From NCBI GenBank assembly GCA_963836405.1, contig CAWIJL010000014.1, positions 62,001 through 126,000 on the forward strand: a stretch of DNA of 64,000 nt, read 5' to 3'. Origin of the DNA: CAWIJJ01 sp963836405 (lineage in GTDB: Bacteria; Acidobacteriota; Terriglobia; Bryobacterales; Bryobacteraceae). The notes under the pieces were generated by a model that was not told where the DNA came from, did not search any database, and was given only the letters and a program-made list of their open reading frames with translations. A program made the position numbers and the translations under genes. Numbering within the stretch: position 1 is the stretch's first letter; the number at the start of each line of letters is the position of its first letter. Of the stretch, positions 35,347 through 44,513 are shown piece after piece.

Positions 35347-37596
35347 ATGTCCGCAATCCTCAGCCCTTGCAGCCTCCTCGACTCCGCCGCACGGCAGGCC
35401 TCTGCCGCAAACGACCCCGACCGGTTCCGGAATCCCGCCGCCGGCGCCGCCTATCTGGATCTCCGCGGCCTCGCGCTCGACCCCCTGCCCGAAATCGACG
35501 AAGAGAAGCTCGCGACCCTCGCGCGGATCGTTCGCGGCCTCGCCTTTGCCGCCGTCGACGGCGCTCAATCGGGCCATCCGGGCGGATCGTCATCCAAGAC
35601 CGAACAACTGCTGGGGCTGCTTGCGAGCGGCGCCCTGCGCTTCGACGCGCGCCGCCCCAAAAATCCGGGACGCGACCGCGTGGTCTGGTCGGCGGGACAT
35701 TGCACGCCGCTGTTTCACGCCCTGCTGGCAGTGATCTACGAAACCCTGCGGCACGCCGGGCTTCCGGTGGACGACCAGACCGGACAGGCCGTCACCTACC
35801 CCGAAGACCTGCCCCGCTTTCGCCGCTGGGGCGGACCGAGCGGCCACGTGGAATCGCACTCGGCGCTGGCCGACACCTCCACCGGAGCCTCCGGCCACGG
35901 ATTCTCCGCCGGCCTCGGGTTCGCCCTGCTGCATCGATCCTGCGGCCTCGCGACCCGTTCCTGGGTGATCGCCGGCGATGCCGAGACGGAAGAAGGGATG
36001 AGCTACGAGGCGCGCAATCTTGCCGCCAACCTCGGCGTCGAAAACCTGGTGGTCACGCTCGACTACAACGGTTTCGGCATCGACGGGCCTATTACCGAGG
36101 CGATGCCGTCTCCCTATCTGAACCACTGGACCGCTTTCGGCTGGAATGTCATCGAGGTGGATGGCCACCGCTTGCGCGAACTCGCCTATGCCTACCGCAT
36201 CGCGGCGGAGGGCTTCGGCAACGGCCGGCCGACGGTGGTCATGTGCCACACCACCAAGGGCGCACACTACGGCAAACTCGAAGGCACGGCCGATTCTCAC
36301 GGCACGCCGCTCGCGCACGCCGAATATGTGGAAGCGATGCGGCGGCTCGGCTTCGAGATCCCCGGCCGGCCCGGCGATCCGGCCGCCGACATCCTCGTGG
36401 TGCTTGAAGCGCTCGGTGCGGCCGAACGGCAATACCTGCTGGACCGGCTTTCCGCGTCGGCGCAGGCCATTCCCGCGGAAGCCGCACTCGTTGCCGGAAT
36501 GGAAAAAGCTCTCGCGGGCAGGCCCATCCGCGACTATCGCAGTTTTGAACGGCCCGAAACGCTGCCGGAGGAACTGGTTTTCGCCGAGGGCGAGTCCGTG
36601 CCCACGCGCAAGGCTACCGAAGCCTGGTTCACCTGGGCCATGCGCAACACCGCGTTCTTCTACGCGGGCGCCGGCGACCTGATGAAGTCCATCCTCACCG
36701 GCAAGGCCGAAAACGTTTACGGCGTCCTCAAGCCCGCCAACCCTCTCGGCCGCGGCATCCGCTTCGGCATCGCGGAGCAGAACATGGCCGCGATGTCGGC
36801 CGCCATCGCGCAGGACGTGCTGCCAGGGGGCTTCCGGCCCATGACTGCGTTTGCGAGCTATGGCGTCTTCACTTCCATGATGGCCAACGCCGTCCGCATG
36901 AACCTGATAAACACCGAGGTCAACCCCGCCGCGAAAAGCTTCTTCATCATGCTCGCCGCGCATGACGGGCCGGAAACGGGCGAGGACGGGCCTACCCACC
37001 ACGGGCTCTTTTGGATGGCCTTGTTCACTGCCTATCCGGGAATCAAGGTGTACAAGCCGCTCGACGCCAACGAAGCGGTGGAGATGCTGTTCCACGCAGC
37101 CGGGCGCGGCGAACCCGTGGCCTTTTCCGTGGTGCGGCCGGGAGTACCGGTCCTCAAGCGCGGCGACGGAGTTCCGCCTGCCCGCGCGGCCGTCGATGGT
37201 GCGTACGTGTTCCGGGCTTTCCGCGGCAACGGCAAACCCAAAAAAATCCTCGCCATTTGCGGCGGGCAGGTGATGGCCAACGTGCTCGAAATCCTGCCGG
37301 AGATTGAGGAGCGGTGGGACGTGAAACTGATTGCCGTCACCTCGCCGCAGCTATTCGAGGAACTGCGGCTGACCGATCCCGCGAAGGCCGAGGCGGTTCT
37401 GCCGGACGGCGAGCGGCCGCTGGTCACCACCATTCACAACGGCTGGCCGGGGTTCCTGAATCCTTTTCTGCTGCCCGCCAACCACCGCGAAAGGGCTTTC
37501 GGCATGGACCGCTTCCTCCGTTCGGGCAAGCCGAATGAGATCTATCGCAATGCCGGCTTCGATGCGCAGGGACTGAAGCGCCGCCTGCTTGCCTGA
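35347..37596 (+). CDS. tkt: Transketolase
   Basis: The 749-residue thiamine diphosphate enzyme belongs to the non-oxidative pentose phosphate pathway. It shows the transketolase N-terminal region (ARIVRGLAFAAVDGAQSGHP), the cofactor-binding GDAETEEGMSYEARNLAAN with DYNGFGIDGP, the catalytic Glu in RFGIAEQNMAAMSAAI, and the C-terminal transketolase domain. It is longer than typical bacterial TktA (about 660) owing to an N-terminal extension of some 50 residues and insertions. An alternative is a transketolase-like enzyme acting on other ketoses. Confidence 0.9.
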   Translation: MSAILSPCSLLDSAARQASAANDPDRFRNPAAGAAYLDLRGLALDPLPEIDEEKLATLARIVRGLAFAAVDGAQSGHPGGSSSKTEQLLGLLASGALRFDARRPKNPGRDRVVWSAGHCTPLFHALLAVIYETLRHAGLPVDDQTGQAVTYPEDLPRFRRWGGPSGHVESHSALADTSTGASGHGFSAGLGFALLHRSCGLATRSWVIAGDAETEEGMSYEARNLAANLGVENLVVTLDYNGFGIDGPITEAMPSPYLNHWTAFGWNVIEVDGHRLRELAYAYRIAAEGFGNGRPTVVMCHTTKGAHYGKLEGTADSHGTPLAHAEYVEAMRRLGFEIPGRPGDPAADILVVLEALGAAERQYLLDRLSASAQAIPAEAALVAGMEKALAGRPIRDYRSFERPETLPEELVFAEGESVPTRKATEAWFTWAMRNTAFFYAGAGDLMKSILTGKAENVYGVLKPANPLGRGIRFGIAEQNMAAMSAAIAQDVLPGGFRPMTAFASYGVFTSMMANAVRMNLINTEVNPAAKSFFIMLAAHDGPETGEDGPTHHGLFWMALFTAYPGIKVYKPLDANEAVEMLFHAAGRGEPVAFSVVRPGVPVLKRGDGVPPARAAVDGAYVFRAFRGNGKPKKILAICGGQVMANVLEILPEIEERWDVKLIAVTSPQLFEELRLTDPAKAEAVLPDGERPLVTTIHNGWPGFLNPFLLPANHRERAFGMDRFLRSGKPNEIYRNAGFDAQGLKRRLLA

Positions 37597-37599
37597 TTT

Positions 37600-38145
37600 T
37601 TAGGCCCGGCGGCGCGCCAGCATCCCGGCGATTCCGCCCGCCAGCGCCACCAGCCAGAACGGCATCTCCGACTTCAGAATGGGACCGGCCCGGCCGAAAA
37701 ACCGCATAATGCTCAGCGGCGAAACGTGAATCGGGTGCCACGGAAAAAACATCCGGGCCCGCGTGATCGGATAAAGCAGCATCACGCCCGAACCGCCGTC
37801 GGTAAGCATGTCGAGCAAAGGATGGGTTACGGCCGCTCCCGCCCACACCACCGCCAGCCAGGCCGCGCAGCGCCACGGATACCTCCGCGCCGTCGCTTCC
37901 GCCAGCACCCCGCAGAACAGGGCCAGAAAAAACGTGGAGTGAAAAAAGCCGCGGTGAGCGAACAAACTGCCGCGCGGCACGCCGAAGGGCATGACCACCC
38001 ATGTGTCCAGATCCGGCGCTACCGCGATCAGCCCCGCCGTCACGGGAATCGCCCACGCGGGCAGCGCCCGGCGCACCCAGGTGGACCGGATGGCGGGAAG
38101 GGCGACCGCACCGCCCACGATAAAGTGCGTGATCGCCGAGGCCAT
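37600..38145 (-). CDS. DUF457/YdjM-type membrane metal-dependent hydrolase
   Basis: The 181-residue protein has four to five hydrophobic segments and the family's metal-ligand pattern: MASAITHFIVGGAVALPA, VAPDLDTWV, FAHRGFFHSTFF and THPLLDMLTDGG. Members are integral membrane proteins of uncertain activity. It converges with transketolase with three bases between the coding ends and is divergent from the glutathione peroxidase gene. Confidence 0.87.
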   Translation of the reverse strand: MASAITHFIVGGAVALPAIRSTWVRRALPAWAIPVTAGLIAVAPDLDTWVVMPFGVPRGSLFAHRGFFHSTFFLALFCGVLAEATARRYPWRCAAWLAVVWAGAAVTHPLLDMLTDGGSGVMLLYPITRARMFFPWHPIHVSPLSIMRFFGRAGPILKSEMPFWLVALAGGIAGMLARRRA

Positions 38146-38231
38146 CTATCGCCATCATACGCCGCTGCGCCTGGAGCGAAAGGTGTAAACTTCTGCATCC
38201 GCACGGCCCCGCCGGGCATCAACCGGAACAC

Positions 38232-38771
38232 ATGCTGAAATCTCTGTCCGTGGCTCTCCTCATGTCGGCCTCCCTCTTTGGCGCTTCCTCCGTTCTCGAT
38301 TTCACGATGAAGTCCATCGACGGAAAACCCGCTCCGCTCTCCGCCTACAAAGGCAAAGTGGTGCTCATCGTCAACGTGGCCAGCCGCTGCGGCTACACCC
38401 CGCAATACGAGGGACTCGAGGCGGTTTACCGGAAGTACAAGGATCGCGGCCTGGTGATTCTCGGATTCCCGGCCAACAATTTCGGAGGGCAGGAGCCGGG
38501 CACCGACGAGGAGATCAAGACGTTTTGCTCCAGCAAGTACAACGTCACCTTCCCGATGTTCTCCAAGATCTCGGTGAAGGGCGGCGACCAGGCGCCGCTG
38601 TACCAGTTCCTGACCGATGCCAAAGCCAATTCCGCTGCCGGCGGCGAAATCAAGTGGAACTTCACCAAGTTTCTCGTGGATCGCAGCGGAAAGGTGGTGA
38701 CCCGCTTCGAACCGGCGGTAACGCCCGAATCCGCGGAAGTCACCGGCGCGATCGAGAAGGCACTCCAGTAA
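38232..38771 (+). CDS. Glutathione peroxidase family protein, exported
   Basis: The 179-residue thiol peroxidase has an N-terminal leader (MLKSLSVALLMSASLFGAS), so it should act outside the cytoplasm. Family motifs are KVVLIVNVASRCGYTPQY with a peroxidatic Cys at residue 53 (codon TGC, not selenocysteine), GFPANNFGGQEPG with the catalytic Gln, and WNFTKFLVDRSGKVVTRF. Bacterial members usually use thioredoxin rather than glutathione. It precedes the HIT gene by 65 bp. Confidence 0.93.
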   Translation: MLKSLSVALLMSASLFGASSVLDFTMKSIDGKPAPLSAYKGKVVLIVNVASRCGYTPQYEGLEAVYRKYKDRGLVILGFPANNFGGQEPGTDEEIKTFCSSKYNVTFPMFSKISVKGGDQAPLYQFLTDAKANSAAGGEIKWNFTKFLVDRSGKVVTRFEPAVTPESAEVTGAIEKALQ

Positions 38772-38836
38772 GCACGCGCACTTTACCGCTCCTCGAGGCG
38801 GTTCCGGACCCGCACGCATTCCGCTATATTAGACTC

Positions 38837-39178
38837 TTGCCCCTTTGTCCTTATTGTTCAGTTGCAAAGGAAGAGGCGTGGATGATCACAGAGGATGCGG
38901 TGGCCGTTCCGTCTGCCCATCCACTCACGGCCTGCCACGTTGTGGTGGCGCCGGTACGCCACGTCGAAACCTTTTACGATCTGGATGTGCAGGAACAGCA
39001 GGCCGTCTGGGCTCTTGTACAGGAGATCCGCGTGCGCATTTCGGCCTCCCTCCGGGTGGAAGCGTTCTACGTCGGATTCGCCGACGGAGGCCACGCTCAC
39101 GTGCATGTGGTGCCTCAGGGGCCAGGTGATTCCCTCGACCTGCCCGCCGGTGTCGAGTGGGTCGATCCCGACCGTTAG
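38837..39178 (+). CDS. HIT family nucleotide-binding protein
   Basis: The 113-residue protein contains the histidine triad in GGHAHVHVVPQG and the family region AHPLTACHVVVAPVRHVE. The start at TTG 38837 is chosen because it includes CPYCSVAKEEAW, the zinc-type Cys pair that begins many HIT hydrolases; an ATG at 38882 would remove it. A TATATT sequence at 38825-38830 lies only seven bases upstream, suggesting a short leader or leaderless transcript. It is 9 bp ahead of the ABC transporter genes and is the first gene of that run. Confidence 0.83.
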   Translation: MPLCPYCSVAKEEAWMITEDAVAVPSAHPLTACHVVVAPVRHVETFYDLDVQEQQAVWALVQEIRVRISASLRVEAFYVGFADGGHAHVHVVPQGPGDSLDLPAGVEWVDPDR

Positions 39179-39187
39179 GGTGGCGCA

Positions 39188-39949
39188 ATGGAAGGGACGG
39201 ACCGCCCGGTCCTCGAAGTTCACGACTTCTCCGCCGCCCTGATCGACGGCCCCACACTCCGAACCATCCTCTCGCCGCTTTCCTTCGTCCTTCCCGCGGG
39301 CTCCATCACGGGTCTGTTCGGCGAATCCGGCTGCGGCAAAACTACGCTCGCCCTCGGAATCATGCAGTTGCTTTCGCCGCACCGCTATCGCATCGGCGGC
39401 TCGGTCCGGGTGCTGGGCCGCGAGATCTCGAATCTCGGCGAACGCCGGCTTCGCGCGGTGCGCGGGGCGCAGATCTCGTTGATTTTTCAGGACCCGGCGT
39501 TGGCCCTCAACCCCGTGATGCGGGTGCGCGAGCAGATCCTGGAACCGGCGCGGGCGCATGGAACCACGGCCGATCCCGAGGCCATGCTCCGCCTCGTCGG
39601 ATTGACGGACCCGGAGAGAATCGCGAAATCCTATCCCCACCAGTTGAGCGGCGGCCAGCGGCAGCGCGTGGCCATCGCCCAAGCCTTGATATGCCGGCCG
39701 GCACTGGTCATCGCAGACGAGCCGTTTACGTCCCTCGACGCCCCCGCCGCCCTCGCCCTGGCGGATCTCATGGTAGATCTCAACCGTTCGACCGGCGCCA
39801 GCTTTCTGGTAATCAGCCACAGCCCGGGAGCGTTGGCACGAATTGCCGGCTCCGTGCTCCTCATGCACGGGGGCCGGCTGGTGGACCAGGGCCCACCGGC
39901 GGATGTGTTTCGGGCGCTGGTTCTGCCGGGGAGCGGGAATGCCCGCTGA
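39188..39949 (+). CDS. Dipeptide/oligopeptide ABC transporter ATP-binding protein (DppD type)
   Basis: The 253-residue ATPase has Walker A in GLFGESGCGKTTLALG, the Q-loop in SLIFQDPALALNPVM, the signature LSGGQRQRVAIAQAL and Walker B in LVIADEPFTSLDA. The spacing is that of peptide importer ATPases, though the usual C-terminal oligopeptide-binding extension is short. It overlaps the second ATPase gene by 11 bases. Confidence 0.93.
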   Translation: MEGTDRPVLEVHDFSAALIDGPTLRTILSPLSFVLPAGSITGLFGESGCGKTTLALGIMQLLSPHRYRIGGSVRVLGREISNLGERRLRAVRGAQISLIFQDPALALNPVMRVREQILEPARAHGTTADPEAMLRLVGLTDPERIAKSYPHQLSGGQRQRVAIAQALICRPALVIADEPFTSLDAPAALALADLMVDLNRSTGASFLVISHSPGALARIAGSVLLMHGGRLVDQGPPADVFRALVLPGSGNAR

Positions 39950-40715
39950 GCCGTTTTTATCCGTTCGCGGTTTGCGGAAAGTTTACTCCCGCCGCCGATG
40001 GTGGGGGGCCGACCCGAATCCAGTGGTAGCCGTCCGGCACGTGGACTTGAGCCTGGACCGTGGGCGGACTCTCGGCCTGGTTGGCCCGTCCGGCTCGGGA
40101 AAGAGCACGGTCGCGCGATGCCTGACGCACCTCGAGGAGCCCGGCGCGGGCGAAATCCGGCTGGACGGCCGCTACCCCCTGCGGGCGGAGATTCAACTGA
40201 TCTTCCAGGACGCAGCCTCCAGCCTGAATCCGCGGTTCACCGCCGCCGAGGTGCTGACTGAACCGCTGCTGATCCAGGGCCGCGGAACTCGGGAGTCGCG
40301 CCAGGCAGCCGCCGCTCATGCCATGGAACAGGTGGGTCTCCCTTTGGCTTCGTTCCATCGAAAATCCTACGCCTTCAGCGGAGGGGAGCGCCAGCGCCTG
40401 GCCATCGCCCGGGCTCTCGTAACCGAGCCTAAGCTGTTGATCCTGGACGAGTCGTTCTCCAGCCTCGATATCGGCCTGCAAAACCAGCTCGGCTCCCTGC
40501 TGGTCGAATTGCAGCGCCGGCTCGGCCTCGCCTGCATTCTCATTTCGCACGATCTCAGCCTCGTGGGGCGCCTCGCGGACGACATCGCCGTCATGGAGAA
40601 CGGTAGCATCGTGGAGGTGCGCCCGGCCGCCGAACTCATGCAGGCTCCGCACCATCCCCTTACGGCGGAACTGGTGCGCGCAAACCGGGCCCTCGCTCTT
40701 GGAGGCCCTTCGTGA
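39939..40715 (+). CDS. Dipeptide/oligopeptide ABC transporter ATP-binding protein (DppF type)
   Basis: This 258-residue ATPase starts at the ATG in GGGGAGCGGGAATG, 11 bases inside the previous gene. Motifs: Walker A GLVGPSGSGKSTVARC, Q-loop IQLIFQDAASSLNPR, signature FSGGERQRLAIARAL, Walker B LLILDESFSSLDIG. It would form the ATPase heterodimer with the upstream product. Its stop overlaps the GTG of the permease gene (GTGA). Confidence 0.93.
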   Translation: MPAEPFLSVRGLRKVYSRRRWWGADPNPVVAVRHVDLSLDRGRTLGLVGPSGSGKSTVARCLTHLEEPGAGEIRLDGRYPLRAEIQLIFQDAASSLNPRFTAAEVLTEPLLIQGRGTRESRQAAAAHAMEQVGLPLASFHRKSYAFSGGERQRLAIARALVTEPKLLILDESFSSLDIGLQNQLGSLLVELQRRLGLACILISHDLSLVGRLADDIAVMENGSIVEVRPAAELMQAPHHPLTAELVRANRALALGGPS

Positions 40716-41659
40716 TCCGCTACTTAGGCGCGCGCGTCGCCCACGGGGCGGCGCTGCTGGCCCTGGTTTCGGTGCTGGCCTTCGCGTTCGCGCAACTGGC
40801 GCCCGGCGACCCCTACTCAGAACTCGAAAACGACCCTCGCGTCTCCCGCCAGACGGTCGAAGCCCTGCGTGCCAGGGCCGGGCTCGACCGGCCATTCGCC
40901 GTCCGCTACGCCGCCTGGGTCGGCTCGGTCTTCCGCGGCGACCTCGGATACTCGCTGACCTATGCCGGCCCGGTGGCGCCCCTGATCGGACCCAGAATCC
41001 GCGCCACTCTGCTTCTGACCGTCACCTCCACCCTTCTGGCGTGGCTGATCGCAATTCCCGTGGGTATCTGGAATGCCGCCGTCCGCGATTCGTGGCTGGA
41101 CGGCGCCGCCCGGGTCCTGCTGGCCCTGCTGCTTTGCACTCCCGACCTGGTGCTGGCCATCGCTCTGCTCGCCCTGGCCGTGGCAACCGGTTGGTTTCCC
41201 GTGGGCGGCATGACGTCGGCCGAAAATGCCGGCCTGCCGGACCTGCTCCGGCACCTGGTTTTGCCTGTAGCCGTGCTGGCGGCCGGTATGGTTCCAGTGC
41301 TCGTCCGCCACGTGCGGGCGAGCCTGGTGGAAGCGGTGGATGCGCCCTTTGCCCTGAACGCCCGGGCCCTCGGAGTCGGCTGGTGGCGCTTGTGGTTCCG
41401 CCACCTGCTGCCGGCCGCGGTTCACCCCCTGGTCTCGCTGTTCGGGTTGTCCATCGGCGCGCTGCTCAGCGGTTCCCTGCTGGTGGAGGTAGTGATGGGA
41501 TGGCCGGGACTCGGGCCCCTGTTTCTGGAGGCGATTCTGGCGCGGGACTATGCCATCGTTCTCGCCGCTGTCCTGCTCTCCACGTCGTTTCTCATCGCCG
41601 GGAACCTCGTCGCGGACCTGCTGCTGTACCGGTTCGATCCGCGCATCCGGGTAAGATAG
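40712..41659 (+). CDS. Peptide ABC transporter permease (DppB type)
   Basis: The 315-residue inner-membrane protein begins MIRYLGARVAHGAALLALV and has the expected first helix, then ARAGLDRPFAVRYAAWVGS and the permease domain with six helices. The EAA-like cytoplasmic loop is LNARALGVGWWRLWFRHLLP. It follows the ATPase genes by overlap and abuts the second permease. Confidence 0.93.
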   Translation: MIRYLGARVAHGAALLALVSVLAFAFAQLAPGDPYSELENDPRVSRQTVEALRARAGLDRPFAVRYAAWVGSVFRGDLGYSLTYAGPVAPLIGPRIRATLLLTVTSTLLAWLIAIPVGIWNAAVRDSWLDGAARVLLALLLCTPDLVLAIALLALAVATGWFPVGGMTSAENAGLPDLLRHLVLPVAVLAAGMVPVLVRHVRASLVEAVDAPFALNARALGVGWWRLWFRHLLPAAVHPLVSLFGLSIGALLSGSLLVEVVMGWPGLGPLFLEAILARDYAIVLAAVLLSTSFLIAGNLVADLLLYRFDPRIRVR

Positions 41660-42676
41660 ATGCGCGGCAAAACCGTCAGGATCGCCCTCCTTCTCGCCCT
41701 GCTGCATCTTGCCGTGCTGCTGGCGGGCTTCCTGGCGCCTTATCATTTCGCCGCTCAGCATCGGAATTATCCGTATGCGCCGCCTTCCCGCATTCATTTC
41801 CGGGATGCCGGAGGCAGCTTTCATTTCCGGCCGTTCGTCTACGCCCTGGTTCCGGACTCCTCGACTGGCAGCTACCGTGAAGATTCCCGCACGGTTTTCC
41901 CCATTCGCCTTCTGGTGCCTGCCCGGGAAGAGCCGGCGTCCGGTCTCGTCGCGTTTCCAGTGCGGCTATTCGGCGTCGATCCGCCCGGTGTGCTGTTCCT
42001 TTTCGGTTCGGACGGCTTCGGGAGGGATGTCTTCTCGCGGCTGCTCTACGGTGCGCAGATATCTTTGTTCACTGGCCTTTTGGCGGCATCGCTGGCCGTG
42101 GGGATCGGTCTGGTTTGCGGCACGCTGGCCGGCTATTTCGGCGGGGTGACGGACCAGATCACGATGCGCGGAGGCGAGCTATTCCTGGCGCTGCCCTGGC
42201 TTTACCTTCTGCTGGGTGTGCGGGCGCTCCTGCCGCTCCACATATCGCCGCCAGTCGCATTTTTACTGCTCGTCGGGATTATCGGCGGCGTGGGATGGGT
42301 GCGGCCGGCGCGTCTGGTACGGGGAGTCGTTCTGAGCGCCCGCGAACTCGCCTTTGTCCAGGCAGCGCGCGCTTTCGGCGGTTCCCACAGCTACGTGATC
42401 CGCCGCCACATCCTGCCACTTACCTCGAGTGTACTGCTCACCCAAATGAGCGTTCTGATCCCTCGCTTCGTGCTGGCCGAAGTGTCGCTTTCCTTTCTCG
42501 GCCTGGGTGTTGGCGAACCCCGGCCGAGTTGGGGAAACATGCTTGCCGAAGCCCGGCAGTACCATGCGCTCGTCCAGCATCCCTGGATGCTCTCTCCAGC
42601 GGGCGCCATGGTACTAACGCTGTTGTTTTATCTTCTCCTGGCCGACGCGCTCACCACCCGGGAGCATTTCCGATGA
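41660..42676 (+). CDS. Peptide ABC transporter permease (DppC type) with enlarged periplasmic loop
   Basis: The 338-residue permease starts directly after the stop of its partner. After the first helix it has an unusually long periplasmic segment (about residues 28-115, including FHFRPFVYALVPDSSTGSY) before the typical LFGSDGFGRDVFSRLLYGAQ and the permease core; the EAA loop is FVQAARAFGGSHSYVIRRHI. The insertion is seen in acidobacterial peptide permeases and could contact the binding protein. Confidence 0.92.
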   Translation: MRGKTVRIALLLALLHLAVLLAGFLAPYHFAAQHRNYPYAPPSRIHFRDAGGSFHFRPFVYALVPDSSTGSYREDSRTVFPIRLLVPAREEPASGLVAFPVRLFGVDPPGVLFLFGSDGFGRDVFSRLLYGAQISLFTGLLAASLAVGIGLVCGTLAGYFGGVTDQITMRGGELFLALPWLYLLLGVRALLPLHISPPVAFLLLVGIIGGVGWVRPARLVRGVVLSARELAFVQAARAFGGSHSYVIRRHILPLTSSVLLTQMSVLIPRFVLAEVSLSFLGLGVGEPRPSWGNMLAEARQYHALVQHPWMLSPAGAMVLTLLFYLLLADALTTREHFR

Positions 42677-42770
42677 ATCCTGCCGTCGGGTATAAAACAC
42701 TAAAAACAAAGCACCTCCTCGATTTTGGAAGAATTGAGCGATAAGTTACACTATGCTTTGAAGGCATGGC

Positions 42771-44513
42771 TTGGGTGTGAAATCGATTCACGGGGCCGGC
42801 GTAGTACTGGTCGCCCTGGCGGCGCTCTCGCAGGCTGGGGAAACTGACTTATTTTTAGTTCCGGGCCTGACCGGACGCCCCGGTGGGACTTTGGTTTTCG
42901 CCCAAAGAAGCGAACCCTTGACGTTGAATCCCCTCATCGCCAAGGACGGCGCCTCCCGGGAAGTTATTCCCCGCCTGATGGCGGACCTCATACACATCAA
43001 TCGGTATACTCTTAAAACCGAACCCGCGCTGGCTAAGAGCTGGACCATCTCCCCGGACGGGCGCCGTTTCGTGATGGAATTGCGGCGCGGAGTAAGTTTT
43101 TCCGACGGGCAGCCCTTCGATGCCGACGATGTTCTTTTCACATTTCGTGCCTATCTGGACGATAAGGTCAATTCCGTCCAGCGGGATCAACTGATCCTGA
43201 ATGGTAAACCGATCGTCGTGCGAAAACTCGATCAGTTCAGGGTTTCCTTTGAATTGCCTGAGGCAAATGCTGTGGCGGAGCGGTTGTTCGACGGCTTCTA
43301 CATCCTCCCCCGGCACCTCCTCGAAGGCCTCCTCGATCGGGAAAAACTGAACGAAGCATGGGGACTCCGCTCGGCTCCATCGGAAATCGCCGGACTCGGT
43401 CCGTTCCGCTTGAAGGAATACGCCGCCGGCCAGCGGCTCGTGCTCGAGAGGAATCCGTATTACTGGAAGAAGGATGCGGCCGGAACTCAACTCCCGTACC
43501 TGGCGGAATTGAGATTCGTTTTCGCCGGAACCGAGGATGGCCAGGTTCTGCGGTTTCAATCGGGAGAGTCGGACCTGATCTCGCGGTTCAGCGCGAGAAA
43601 CTACTCGGTCCTGCTCCGGGACGCTCCCAAGCGCGGATACAGGCTTGCCAGGCTGAACGGCGGGATGGAGTACAGCCTGCTGGTCTTTAATCTGAACGAC
43701 CCTTCGCGGGTTCCGGCACGAACCGCGGCGCGCGTTCCTTTTTTGAGGCGGGAGTCCCTGCGCAAAGCCGTTTCGCTGGCGATAGACCGCGAGGCGATGG
43801 TGCGCCTGGTATATGGCGGCATGGCCACGCCGATCGCCATTCCGGTGCCCCCGGGCAACCGCCCTTGGATCAATGAGAACCTGCCGCCACCGGCGCGGAA
43901 CGTCGCCGGCGCACGCCAGATCCTGGCCCGGGACGGCTTCAAGTGGCAGCGTGACGGCAGGCTGCTGGACCCGCACGGCATGCCGGTGGAATTCACCATC
44001 GCTTTCAGCTCCGGCAACCCGGAGCGTCAGCCCATGGCGGCGCTGATCCAGGAGGACCTCCGCGCCCTCGGAATCACCGTACAGGTGGCGCCGCTCGAAT
44101 ACAGGAGTCTGTCCGACCGCATCGGGCGGAGTTTCGACTACGACGCCGCCATCCTGAGCCTGAGTTCGCCCGACGCCGATCCGAACGCCGACATCAACGT
44201 GTGGCTTTCGAGCGGAGGCGCGCACCTCTGGCACCCGAATCAGAAGGCCCCGTCCACACCCTGGGAGGCGGAAATCGATAACCTGATGCGCCGCCAGGCG
44301 GTCGCCCGCGACCCGGTTCTGCGCAAGAAACTCTTCGACCGCGTGCAGGAGATTTTCGCCGGGCAGCTACCCATGATCCCGTTGGTCAGCCCGTTTGTGC
44401 TGGCCGGCGCCCGCAAGGGCCTGGAAAACTTCCGGCCCGCGGTCCTCGAACATTCGACGCTCTGGAACGTCGAAGAATTATGTTGGGGTCCGCCGGACGG
44501 TGTCCGCCGATGA
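42771..44513 (+). CDS. Peptide ABC transporter substrate-binding protein (family 5)
   Basis: The 580-residue protein has a leader (KSIHGAGVVLVALAALSQ) and the SBP_bac_5 fold: TLNPLIAKDGASREVIPRL, LAKSWTISPDGRRFVMELRR, GVSFSDGQPFDADDVLFTF, and a C-terminal lobe ending near HSTLWNVEELCW. It would capture peptides outside the inner membrane for the permeases. There is no lipobox Cys, so membrane attachment is not by lipidation. TTG at 42771 or GTG at 42777 may start it; GAAGG lies six bases before the first. It overlaps the sigma gene by four bases. Confidence 0.91.
   Translation: MGVKSIHGAGVVLVALAALSQAGETDLFLVPGLTGRPGGTLVFAQRSEPLTLNPLIAKDGASREVIPRLMADLIHINRYTLKTEPALAKSWTISPDGRRFVMELRRGVSFSDGQPFDADDVLFTFRAYLDDKVNSVQRDQLILNGKPIVVRKLDQFRVSFELPEANAVAERLFDGFYILPRHLLEGLLDREKLNEAWGLRSAPSEIAGLGPFRLKEYAAGQRLVLERNPYYWKKDAAGTQLPYLAELRFVFAGTEDGQVLRFQSGESDLISRFSARNYSVLLRDAPKRGYRLARLNGGMEYSLLVFNLNDPSRVPARTAARVPFLRRESLRKAVSLAIDREAMVRLVYGGMATPIAIPVPPGNRPWINENLPPPARNVAGARQILARDGFKWQRDGRLLDPHGMPVEFTIAFSSGNPERQPMAALIQEDLRALGITVQVAPLEYRSLSDRIGRSFDYDAAILSLSSPDADPNADINVWLSSGGAHLWHPNQKAPSTPWEAEIDNLMRRQAVARDPVLRKKLFDRVQEIFAGQLPMIPLVSPFVLAGARKGLENFRPAVLEHSTLWNVEELCWGPPDGVRR

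Noticed and set aside
34134..36407. 757-codon open frame over the heparinase-like and transketolase genes
   Set aside because: It crosses two confident genes in a wrong frame and is rich in Arg/Pro, as expected for a shadow.
38388..38390. Selenocysteine in glutathione peroxidase
   Set aside because: The peroxidatic position is encoded by TGC, so it is a normal cysteine.
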